This document shows positions 42,801 to 49,609 of a DNA stretch of 64,000 bases, one piece after another. Made by a program: the position numbers and the translations under genes. How positions within the stretch are numbered: the first letter of the stretch is position 1; every line of letters starts with the position of its first letter. The notes under the pieces are model-generated. The model ran no database searches. It was not told the DNA's origin and saw only the letters and a program-made list of their open reading frames with translations. This DNA is from JAXMHQ01 sp046346665 (GTDB lineage: Bacteria; Verrucomicrobiota; Verrucomicrobiia; Limisphaerales; JAXMHQ01): positions 41,706 to 105,705 of the forward strand of contig JAXMHQ010000018.1 in the NCBI GenBank assembly GCA_046346665.1. Direction: 5' to 3'.

Positions 42801-44005
42801 GCGACGTTGTCGGCCGCGACGCCGGGGGCGGTTTCCGACATGAGCGTTCCCGTCATGAGCGGGCCGTCGGAGTATTCGTCGACCTGGTCGGATCGGAATG
42901 TGAGGGCGCCGTTGGGAAAGAGGTTCTGGGCGCTGCCGAGGAAATAAGCGTAGCTGGTTCCCGGCCCGTTGAGGCGGTAGCGGTAGATGCTTTCGGCGTT
43001 GGTGAACGAGGTGCCGCCTTCGAAGACCCGGACCGGGTATTGGGACACGTCGTAGAGGTAGGTCGGGCCCCAGGCGTAATAGTTGGTGTTGAGGTCGTAG
43101 AGGAATGCGGCGAGATTGATTTCCCACGAGCCCGCGCCTTCGTTGCGGAAATATTCCTGGCCGAAATTATCCATGACAAGCTTGGTGGGCGCCTGGGCCT
43201 GGTTATGAATGTAATTCACGTCGAGCGTTTTACCGACGGGAACGATGACGTAGGCGAACCGGGCGAGGAACCGGTTGTCGGGGGCGTGGGGATGGTCGGA
43301 ACGTTCGAGGACGCCGATCCATTCGGGATCGCCGACGAAGGAATTGCTGAGAGTGACGCCCGCGAGCGGGGAGGCCATGAGGTTGCCGTTGTTGGCATTG
43401 ATGAACGGCAGCGCCGCGTTGGGGCTGATCACGGGCAGGAAGCCGTTCGTGTCGTAGAGCCCATTCCGGTTCAGGTCGAGGTAATAGCGGAATTCCAACC
43501 GGCCGGTCAGCCGGTTCGTCACGAACACGGGCGGGCGCGGATTGTAGAGGAGGTTGGTGAGATTGCTGAGGCGGATGCGGGTGTTGACGGGATCGGCGAG
43601 GCCTGAGATGAGCGAATGGCTGAGGAGATACTCGTAATTGACGTTCGTGAAGACATCGCCGGTTGGGTTGATGTAAAAGCCGGCGCGGTTGATGAAGTTG
43701 GTGGAGACGGCGAAATCGTAGGCCTGGTCGTTCTCGAGCGCCATCATGCGGGCGACGGCCTCGGCGGTGGCGCGTTCGAGAGCGGTCTGCGCCGCCAGGC
43801 GCGCGGTGGTGAGGTCCGTGGTGGTGCTCACCGAGGCGCGTTCGCGGTGGCTGAGCACGAGGAAAGTGACCGCCATGAAGGTGATCACCGCGAGCATGAT
43901 GAGCGTCACCACCAGCGCGACGCCGCGTCGGCCGGCAACACAGCGGTCGGCCGGGACGGAATTTCCCGGTTGGGTCAAATCAGTTCGGGTCGGGCGCGGG
44001 TTCAT
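39803..44005 (-). CDS. Very large cassette protein resembling Verru_Chthon cassette protein A
   Basis: 1400 residues. The N-terminus has a PilX/GspK-like hydrophobic helix ('GVALVVTLIMLAVITFMAV') followed by 'SHRERASVSTTTDLTTARLA', then a long Asn/Thr/Tyr-rich extracytoplasmic body with no recognised catalytic motif. Size, position after three prepilin-like genes and sequence style match my memory of TIGR02600 (Verru_Chthon cassette A). Its ATG overlaps the upstream gene by 4 bp. Likely a giant minor pseudopilin or pilus-associated scaffold; this is inference. Confidence 0.7.
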   Translation of the reverse strand: MNPRPTRTDLTQPGNSVPADRCVAGRRGVALVVTLIMLAVITFMAVTFLVLSHRERASVSTTTDLTTARLAAQTALERATAEAVARMMALENDQAYDFAVSTNFINRAGFYINPTGDVFTNVNYEYLLSHSLISGLADPVNTRIRLSNLTNLLYNPRPPVFVTNRLTGRLEFRYYLDLNRNGLYDTNGFLPVISPNAALPFINANNGNLMASPLAGVTLSNSFVGDPEWIGVLERSDHPHAPDNRFLARFAYVIVPVGKTLDVNYIHNQAQAPTKLVMDNFGQEYFRNEGAGSWEINLAAFLYDLNTNYYAWGPTYLYDVSQYPVRVFEGGTSFTNAESIYRYRLNGPGTSYAYFLGSAQNLFPNGALTFRSDQVDEYSDGPLMTGTLMSETAPGVAADNVAMPWPGADNPYHFYTHQDFFDPEKVGPGFVTQLAITGTNRSSYDRYTFYRLMAQLGTDSMPEEDKINVNYVNYNWDAYNINSAYLPGGQTNLEPWSATAFFNIAADRLLRTNTLDWITAGPTASNIFYLTFGVRTNFGLANPSSATNGNGTPAIMGIPVYSYYWYNTNVDAYHPTGRATNVLWGYTDGVQRLLQLTANLYDATTNRFALFSGTNTLQAPTVWRPILRYDQSRDMVLIVGYREIPVAGAPLINGLTFQTNGGTVLWKDLENVNDRQSIPLIGTPWVAYPGTEAAAPEPMAYGIPLIIGAKRGFPSFNKFAMHTSLTATRKLGFHRNTADTTYPASYTTNEDYLLGITNWFGVQAWNSYSNDFLRNIRIIAAGEVTLTLATNWAGSAISRSSDNALLNRTIYFTFATNLADWRGFLDIANHPDRRTSFLSFVTNTVFLTNSAYLYGANRFYPFATNEAGGYFPTPEWWFFHRAKVRYVLYDTAAQRILDYVNLTSADPALNVLDAMQYDAVNCDTLSFPDSGPVPGDFWCTNRHLANGTTLTGSPLIPTVGIQAQIAVCLGPMKGGINVSDSIWRSFNATTEDKQNGIANFGQNLRPTPSQLKDGIALRDFSAPFNPTRTIHQYTTWEANDPLVHYTIPDLTDRLGATNVLEWDSTVHDPIARLSGAGQGNPMADHYRPWGGNPDNPSETSYIKTLFDPAVKDPGMVYSDAWNFPTNKFPNIGWLGRVHRGSPWQTVYLKSPDYTNTLDQGYALWAGDTNLFDAYYLGRPGSDRLLFDIFTTAINDNASRGRLSINQTNFAAWSAVLSGIPVLSNSVAGSWTNIQPAGSDFNSPLVAIVNGINATRATFPGGSFHRLGDILATPQFTMSATNLVPPSFTAYPGESPYLSTVGGSLDSYGAGGLNDEIIERIPQQAMSLLGLSHAPRFVIYSYGQALHPAERSIYTVSGPFFQLCTNYQVTAEAATRAVVRVEGAPSNPRVIVEQFNVLPAD

Positions 44006-44994
44006 TGATAGACGGAAAGATCGACGTTGCGGATGGGGATACGCTGGCGAAAGACGTGGACGTGGGCGGCCTGTTGGGACAGGAAATCGGTCTGGGCGGT
44101 TGGAATCGGGAACGCCTTGTAGCGCTCGACGAACGGGGATTCGAGGATGCCGAGTTCCAGTTCGATGGACGCCGGGACGGCGTTGCTGAAGAACCAGTAG
44201 CGGCCCATTTCACCGGACACAGGAAAAGTGTTGAACACCTGGATGGTTCCATTGGTGATGGACTCCGGGCGGCCCAGGAAAGCTCCCGAGACCGGGTTGC
44301 GGTCGGTGAACCACGCCGGGTTGCTGACGAGCGGCCAGCCGGAGGGATCGTATTGGCGGGAGTGGAAATGGACGACGCCGTTCAGGACTTTGCTGATGCC
44401 GTAGTTGGTGAGGTCGCCGTTCCGGGCGAGGAGGAATCCGGCGAACAACCCTTCGGGATTCACGGCGAACCGGGCGGCGCTCATGTTGGTTTCGAAGCGG
44501 TAGAGCGTGCCGAGCGGGCCGGCGCCGAAGGCAGGGAACTGCGGGTCGTCCACTCGGTTGGTCCGGACGAAATAACCGATGCCGGTCCAGGTCTGGTTCT
44601 GGCGGGTGACGAAGAACAGGTCGGTGAGGATGTTGGTGCGGTAAACGCCGGTGGCGCCGGGGAGGGCCTGCTGGAAGACGTTGACGGTTTCGGTGAAGAC
44701 GTTCGGGGCGTAATCGGAGATGCCCCCGATGGACGCGCTCCCGACATTGGTGCGGTTCATGTAGGACGGCGTGACCTGCTCCAGTTCGCGCGCGGTGAGG
44801 TCGCTGACCATGCGGCCGGATTCCAGGATGTCGGTCTGGGACATGCCGAGGCGGAAGGCGCGCTGGGTCTGATTGAACATGGCCATGAGGCCGAGCACGA
44901 TCACGGAGAGGAGCGACATGACGATCAGCACCTCGATGAGCGAGAAGGCGGATCGGCGGTGGGCAGAAACGGTCCTGGAAAATGTGGCCATCAT
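44002..44994 (-). CDS. Prepilin-like protein (GspJ / cassette C-like)
   Basis: 330 residues. The prepilin motif 'AFSLIEVLIVMSLLSVIVLG' with Glu at +5 follows a 15-residue leader. The rest is a soluble domain with 'DILESGRMVSDLTARELEQV', similar in style to GspJ/PulJ minor pseudopilins and to the C protein of the Verru_Chthon cassette. ATGA overlaps with both neighbours show a single operon. Confidence 0.75.
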   Translation of the reverse strand: MMATFSRTVSAHRRSAFSLIEVLIVMSLLSVIVLGLMAMFNQTQRAFRLGMSQTDILESGRMVSDLTARELEQVTPSYMNRTNVGSASIGGISDYAPNVFTETVNVFQQALPGATGVYRTNILTDLFFVTRQNQTWTGIGYFVRTNRVDDPQFPAFGAGPLGTLYRFETNMSAARFAVNPEGLFAGFLLARNGDLTNYGISKVLNGVVHFHSRQYDPSGWPLVSNPAWFTDRNPVSGAFLGRPESITNGTIQVFNTFPVSGEMGRYWFFSNAVPASIELELGILESPFVERYKAFPIPTAQTDFLSQQAAHVHVFRQRIPIRNVDLSVYQ

Positions 44995-45911
44995 TGCGGC
45001 TGCACGAAGGTCAAGGGTTGATTGAAATAGAGCTGAAGCGATGCGACGCCGACCTCGTTGGTGCTCCTGAGCAGGTTGCCCGCGAAGCTGGCGCGGAAGG
45101 ACAGACGACCGTTTCCAGGCGCGCCCGTCGGGAGGAGAGGCCAGCGAAAGGTCAAGCGCACATCGTGAAGATTGGCCTTTAGGCTGGCGCCACCTGCCAG
45201 CAGGGCGTGCCGGACCTCATTGGTCACATCATTGGGCCACGTTACATAGTTTGAATAAAGGCCGGAAAGGCTGAGGGATGGCGCATAATCGAGGTTATCC
45301 ACCACCATGCGGTAGCTGAAGGCGCTGTCCTGGACGGTGGTGTTTTGCTGCGGGTATTTGTCGGCGGCGGAACCGCTGAAGGCGCGCACGTTGGCAATGA
45401 TGTAATTGCTGCGGAACGTGCTGTCGCTGCTCCACTCGATGGTGGGGCGGCTGAGAAGCCCGACGATGTGCAGGCCGTTCGTGAGCCACAGGGCGCCCGG
45501 GGAGGAGATGGGCGATCCGAGCGGGCCGCCGTTCATCGTGGAATAATTCCGGCCGAAGGAAAGCACGGCGGGGTTCGGGTTGGGCGATGAGGCGATCCTT
45601 GGCGCGTTGGTGCCAATGACTTCGTAGAAGTAGACGAAGTTCGTGATGGATTCGACGTAATTGGTGAGGTCGTTGTAGCCCTGGGCGCCGCCACGGATGG
45701 CGCTGGCCCACATGTTGGCGTCCTGGTTGATGATGGTTTCCTCGCGGTTGTCGCGCTGGACATTGAGGCCGGTGGGAAGAACGCCGATGATCGCCACCAG
45801 AGCGAACCCGATGATCGCGAGGCAGAGGGCGATTTCGATCATGGTGAATCCCCCCTGCCCTGCGGCGCGGCGGCGGGGATGGGCGGGGATCGGATGCGGG
45901 GCCGGGATCAT
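44991..45911 (-). CDS. Prepilin-like protein (cassette B-like)
   Basis: 306 residues. Leader of 21 residues, then 'GFTMIEIALCLAIIGFALVA' and 'IIGVLPTGLNVQRDNREET', a pattern I associate with Verru_Chthon cassette protein B ('...GLLP.GL'). The remainder is soluble and of unknown function. 4-bp overlaps at both ends. Confidence 0.72.
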   Translation of the reverse strand: MIPAPHPIPAHPRRRAAGQGGFTMIEIALCLAIIGFALVAIIGVLPTGLNVQRDNREETIINQDANMWASAIRGGAQGYNDLTNYVESITNFVYFYEVIGTNAPRIASSPNPNPAVLSFGRNYSTMNGGPLGSPISSPGALWLTNGLHIVGLLSRPTIEWSSDSTFRSNYIIANVRAFSGSAADKYPQQNTTVQDSAFSYRMVVDNLDYAPSLSLSGLYSNYVTWPNDVTNEVRHALLAGGASLKANLHDVRLTFRWPLLPTGAPGNGRLSFRASFAGNLLRSTNEVGVASLQLYFNQPLTFVQPQ

Positions 45912-46741
45912 TGGATCTCCTGACGTTCGTGCCGGGCGCGGCCGGTGAGCCAGTCAACGTGCACCAGGTTGTAAGTGTTCGTGTAATTGCCCGCGGGCGT
46001 CTCGTTGGGCAATGCGGAAATCTGCGGGAACGGAATCAGCAGGGGCACCTTGTTGTCATCCCGTGCCACGGACACCCCGCCGTGCGCAAGCGGGATGAAT
46101 TCATCCTGGCCCGACACCACCCGGCCCATGTAGTCGAACGCGATGTAAGGAAGCGCCGGATAATGCCGGTTCGGATCCGGCCCCGCCGAGTATGCCAGGG
46201 TCTCGGCGCGCGGGAACGGGAGGTTGGTGCTGTAATCAAACCCCCAGGCCGTGAGCCCGCTCCGGGCCAGGAGATTGGTCAGGTACTGGCCGCGACTGAT
46301 CGCGAACTTGTCCGCGGCGAAAATCGAGCCGTCCGGCAGCGTTTGCCATTCCCCGAGATACTTGGGAATCCCCTGCCCCGGCTGGTCGCCCACACTGCGG
46401 AGCGCGAGATAATTGTACCCGGTCAACTGCAGCGCGGCCAGGTTCGTCGCCGCGATCCGGTCCGCCAGCGTCAACTGGCTGTTGCCCGTGAAAGCCGTGT
46501 CCTGCCAGAATTGCGGCGGCACAAACACCAGGTAAACCGTCGTGCGCTGGCTCGTCGCCAGTTGCCGCGCCCGCGTGATCGCATCAATCATCTGGCTCGA
46601 CGCCGCGGCCATCACGTCGCCCTTGCGCAGGTTTTTGACGCTGGGCGCCACCAGGCCAGCCAGGATCCCCAGGATGGTGATCACCATCAGCAGTTCGATG
46701 AGCGTAAAGCCCGATGTGCGTCGCGCGCTCATGAAACTCAT
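45908..46741 (-). CDS. Prepilin-like protein (GspH / cassette D-like)
   Basis: 277 residues from ATG 46741. Prepilin motif 'GFTLIELLMVITILGILAGL' after a short leader, then 'SSQMIDAITRARQLATSQRTTVYLVF', the GspH/FimT-like pattern. An upstream open stretch is ignored because ATG 46741 gives the ATGA overlap (46738-46741) with the preceding gene. Confidence 0.78.
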   Translation of the reverse strand: MSFMSARRTSGFTLIELLMVITILGILAGLVAPSVKNLRKGDVMAAASSQMIDAITRARQLATSQRTTVYLVFVPPQFWQDTAFTGNSQLTLADRIAATNLAALQLTGYNYLALRSVGDQPGQGIPKYLGEWQTLPDGSIFAADKFAISRGQYLTNLLARSGLTAWGFDYSTNLPFPRAETLAYSAGPDPNRHYPALPYIAFDYMGRVVSGQDEFIPLAHGGVSVARDDNKVPLLIPFPQISALPNETPAGNYTNTYNLVHVDWLTGRARHERQEIQ

Positions 46742-47574
46742 TTCCAACTCAGGATGTTGTCCTTGTTCGCCCCGTTCTTTGCGTTGTCGGTGTAGCTGAT
46801 CGCCCGGTCCGGCCCGGCCGACCACACCATTACGCCGCTGTTCAACTTGAAGTCGTTCAGGTTCACACCCAGGTTCGTGTTCGAAAGCCCATTGTAACCG
46901 ACCGGCGATCCTGACGCCGTCTGGGACACCGGTTGCATGCGGTAAAACGCATCCGCACAACGGTCGTCATACCGCAGGTTGATGGAAATGATGTAGGGAT
47001 TGCCCCAGGGATCGCGGTAAACGCCGTCGGGTCCGACGCCCGGCATCGTCGTGTCGCCGGCCTGGCGCGCGGTTAGGAATTTTTGCTGCTGCGGATTTTT
47101 GACATGGTTCGCGTTGGCCGTGGCATTGCCGTTGGGCCAGGCAACCTGGTCCATCAGGATGGCCATGACCTCGCTATTGTTGGTGTTGTAGGTCTGGACC
47201 GGGTTGTTGGGGAGATTGAACGAGGCATTGGCGGCGCCGGTGGTGCCGAAGGTGAAATCCTCATGGATGGCGGTGGCGGAAGCCTGGGCATCGTTCGACA
47301 CCGGGTAGCGGCTGTAGGTGGAATAATACTGGTTGATGGCCATGACGATCTGGGCCGCCTCGAGTTCAGATTTGCGGATGCGGGCCTTGGTGCCCGCGGC
47401 GCTGATGGCGGGCAGCAGCAGCGCGGCGAGGATCGCGATGATGCTGATGACCACGAGCAGTTCGACAATGGTGAAGGCGCGCGCGGAGCCGCCGGGGGGA
47501 CGGCACAAACGCGGATTCCGCCGCACCCGGACGGGCGCGCCGGCCGAAACGCACGATTGGGAGGATCGATTCAT
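46738..47574 (-). CDS. Prepilin-like protein (GspG/PilA-like)
   Basis: 278 residues from ATG 47574. The leader (about 32 residues, Arg-rich) precedes 'AFTIVELLVVISIIAILAAL'. After the helix come 'AQIVMAINQYYSTYSRYPVS' and 'DGVYRDPWGNPYIISINLRY', typical of GspG-like major pseudopilins. It overlaps the next gene by 4 bp; 158 bp separate it from the upstream prepilin gene. Confidence 0.78.
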   Translation of the reverse strand: MNRSSQSCVSAGAPVRVRRNPRLCRPPGGSARAFTIVELLVVISIIAILAALLLPAISAAGTKARIRKSELEAAQIVMAINQYYSTYSRYPVSNDAQASATAIHEDFTFGTTGAANASFNLPNNPVQTYNTNNSEVMAILMDQVAWPNGNATANANHVKNPQQQKFLTARQAGDTTMPGVGPDGVYRDPWGNPYIISINLRYDDRCADAFYRMQPVSQTASGSPVGYNGLSNTNLGVNLNDFKLNSGVMVWSAGPDRAISYTDNAKNGANKDNILSWK

Positions 47575-47732
47575 AAACTGGGAATGAAGGTTGACCGAAG
47601 GAACGAAAGGGATGCCGGGGTGGCGAGTCGATTCGACGCGGACGGGAACCGTCCAGGCGGAATTCCGCCATTGGAACGGCAGGTTCCGGCCGCGGGGCGA
47701 ATGGGAAACATTCAACTTGATCACGGCGATTG

Positions 47733-48581
47733 CTACTTGTTGTTCCAGTTGCTCACCCGGTAAACGGTGTCCTTGACCTTCACGTCCACCCACAGGTCAT
47801 AGGAATTCGGGTTGTTCGTGGGACTGCTGGAAACATAATTCCACGGATTCAGAATCGGCGGCGGCTGGGGCCTTGACGGCGGCGGAGACGGGTTCCACAC
47901 GGGCGGGTTCATGCCGTCCGGCCATTCCATCGAACACACCAGGAGCCGGGCATACTCCGTGCCGGAGGAGTTCACCAGGATGCCCACCTGCTTCGGACGA
48001 AGGTGGGGCAGGAAATTCACCGGGCCCGGTTTTTCATCGGTGCCGGCCGCGGACGTGGACGTGTTGATGAAGCCCGCGCCGAAAAGATTCAGCGCGTCCG
48101 ACTCCGGGATGCTCGCCGTCCCGTCCAGCGTGGTGTAGATGTGCGTGGCCGGGTTGAACACCGTCCCCTTCAGTTCGAAAAACAGCTGGTTGGTCACAAT
48201 CCGACCCACGACTCCCGGCTGGGAATGGTCCGGCGGATAAAACCCCAGCTTGGCCTTGTAGGCTTCGATCGCGGTCTGGACTTGCTTCAACTCGGCCCGC
48301 GTGGCGGCCAACACCTGGTTTTTCTTCACGATCCCCGACACCGGGAACAGCAGCCCCATCAGGACGCCGATCACCGCGATCACAACCAGCAATTCGAACA
48401 ATGTAAATCCTGCGGTGGGGCGAGACTCCGTCGAGCCCCGGCGTGTCCAAGCAAGAATTGAGAATGCAGAATGTAGAACCGGCGCCGGCCGGCCGTCCCC
48501 TGTGGCCGCGACGGCCGGATCGCCATGCAGCAGGGCGGAAGGGATTTTCTGCATTCTGCATTCTGCATTCTGACTTTTCAT
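47733..48581 (-). CDS. Prepilin-like protein with a repeat-derived 58-residue leader
   Basis: 282 residues from ATG 48581. The mature part starts at 'GFTLFELLVVIAVIGVLMGL', followed by 'RAELKQVQTAIEAYKAKLGFYPP' (GspG-like) and a Pro-rich segment. The 58 residues before it are entirely repeat-encoded: 'KSQNAECRMQ', 'LHSAFSIL' (AATGCAGA array) and 'RRGSTESRP' (REP-like unit). Prepilin leaders are normally 6-30 residues. Whether translation begins here or at a non-ATG codon nearer the motif is open. First gene of the pilin cluster. Confidence 0.72.
   Translation of the reverse strand: MKSQNAECRMQKIPSALLHGDPAVAATGDGRPAPVLHSAFSILAWTRRGSTESRPTAGFTLFELLVVIAVIGVLMGLLFPVSGIVKKNQVLAATRAELKQVQTAIEAYKAKLGFYPPDHSQPGVVGRIVTNQLFFELKGTVFNPATHIYTTLDGTASIPESDALNLFGAGFINTSTSAAGTDEKPGPVNFLPHLRPKQVGILVNSSGTEYARLLVCSMEWPDGMNPPVWNPSPPPSRPQPPPILNPWNYVSSSPTNNPNSYDLWVDVKVKDTVYRVSNWNNK
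48414..48578 (+). repeat. REP-like unit plus AATGCAGA fold-back array within a prepilin leader
   Basis: 48414-48439 is GGTGGGGCGAGACTCC...; 48459-48486 (GAATGCAGAATGTAGA) and 48551-48574 (inverted GCATTCTGCATTCTGCATTC) are the array arms. Together they encode the leader of the prepilin gene. Confidence 0.85.
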
Positions 48582-48589
48582 AGAATTGC

Positions 48590-48865
48590 CTAACGTTCTC
48601 TGACTTCCTGCTCCATCCGCTCGCTCAGCCACTGCTTGATCATGCTCTGGTAATTCAAGTAGCGCGACCGGGCCAGGCGCTTGATCCGGGCCAGCATCCG
48701 GGGATCAATCCGCAGCGTGATGGTCACCGACTCCGCCGACTCCCCCGATCCCGCCAGGGCGGATTCCATCAGCCGCAGGTCCGGCCGGTTCTCCGACCAG
48801 AACTCCGCCTCGGCCTCTTCGCTGTCGAAGAGAGGCACATCGTCCCAAGTGGCGATACTGTGCAT
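48590..48865 (-). CDS. CopG/BrnA-type ribbon-helix-helix antitoxin
   Basis: 91 residues. N-terminal 'DVPLFDSEEAEAEFWSENRPDL' is the typical CopG-antitoxin opening, and 'TITLRIDPRMLARIKRLARSRYLNYQSMIKQWL' is the RHH DNA-binding fold. Such proteins neutralise BrnT-like RNase toxins and repress their own operon. The expected toxin gene directly upstream is truncated, so this may be an orphan antitoxin. Confidence 0.75.
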   Translation of the reverse strand: MHSIATWDDVPLFDSEEAEAEFWSENRPDLRLMESALAGSGESAESVTITLRIDPRMLARIKRLARSRYLNYQSMIKQWLSERMEQEVRER

Positions 48866-48877
48866 GCGCTGCTGTTC

Positions 48878-48926
48878 GGTAGGGCTGCGCTCCGCGCAGC
48901 CTGGCGCCGCGGAGCGGCGCCCTACC
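48878..48926 (+). repeat. REPIN with GGTAG/CTACC ends between toxin and antitoxin
   Basis: GGTAGG, then GGCTGCGC-TCC-GCGCAGCC (48883-48901) and GGCGCCGC-GGA-GCGGCGCC (48903-48921), then CTACC. Two perfect 8-bp stems with complementary loops (TCC and GGA) in inverted order. Confidence 0.8.
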
Positions 48927-48927
48927 C

Positions 48928-49125
48928 TTATTGCGACAACGTCTGATCCATCTTCCGCTGGTAAAAATAGCGTTCCTCGGCCTCGAATTGCCGGGCGTAG
49001 ATGATGCGAACCAGCTTGCCGTTCGTGCGATAGACGCTGAAGACGCCGATGCCGCCGGCGGACATTCCGAGGTTGAAATAACGGGCCTGGGCCGAAAACC
49101 GCCGCGAATCCGGCAACAACCTCAA
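48928..49125 (-). pseudogene. Truncated BrnT-like toxin gene
   Basis: The frame encodes 'ARYFNLGMSAGG' and 'GKLVRIIYARQFEAEERYFY', which fit the C-terminal two thirds of BrnT (...RxxxiG...iRiIsAR.A..rErr.Y). Reading upstream in frame, 'FEDPFALRLLPDSRRF' is preceded by a TAG at about 49148, so the first 25 or so residues of BrnT are missing; only a TTG (49125) could start translation. A functional RNase is doubtful. Confidence 0.6.
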
Positions 49126-49332
49126 GGCAAACGGATCCTCAAACTACTCTTCTATCTCTCTTTGCGTCAAAGAACTATCGAGATTGAAAGGCGAATTGTT
49201 CCAATCAAACTCCATACCCGAGTTTTCTGTAAATCAAACGCCCATGCAATGTCGTTACAATGTATTTACACATTACGTTATCGGTTGTCAACAGGATGTT
49301 GTAAGGAAAATCGTCTGGCGAGCAAAAAAGAG

Positions 49333-49541
49333 TGGGATTATTGGATTGTTGGATGGGTGGATTTGTGGAACCTCCGCGCCTGCGTTTCGTGCTCGTCCTC
49401 GTCCTCGTCCTCGGGTCTTCCCTCCAAGGGATTGCGGATAAAGGGGATTTTGGATAAATGCAGAAATCAACGCGCGGAGTCCTGATCCATTAATCCATTA
49501 ATCCATTAATCCATTAATCCATTAATCCATCAATCCCCGTC
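49333..49541 (+). repeat. Large ATGGATTA fold-back array with six near-identical units
   Basis: The left arm (49333-49368) is GGATTATTGGATTGTTGGAT...; the right arm (49489-49541) contains ATCCATTA repeated six times in a row, the most regular array in the window. The spacer includes a CTCGTCC triplet tandem (49391-49412). Confidence 0.85.
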
Positions 49542-49571
49542 CCCCGGATCGAGGACGAACCGCCCCGACGC

Positions 49572-49606
49572 GGAGTGCCGGATTCCGCACTCCGCACTCC
49601 GCACTG
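49572..49606 (+). repeat. Single-arm array, unit CCGCACT
   Basis: GGATTCCGCACTCCGCACTC... lies directly after the pilC-like stop. Same unit as 8581-8737 and 12914-13106. Confidence 0.75.
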
Positions 49607-49609
49607 GAA

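Larger units (their letters stand above)
49149..49609. other. Gene-free region with AT-rich segment and repeats
   Basis: 49150-49320 is markedly AT-richer than the surroundings but shows no convincing gene; it may hold promoter sequence for the brnT remnant. The rest is repeat (see next entries). Confidence 0.6.

Noticed and set aside
49489..49541. Regular ATCCATTA tandem taken as a possible CRISPR or origin iteron array
   Set aside because: Units are 8 bp with no spacers, and the array is one arm of a fold-back element found elsewhere; no cas, dnaA or rep gene is nearby.
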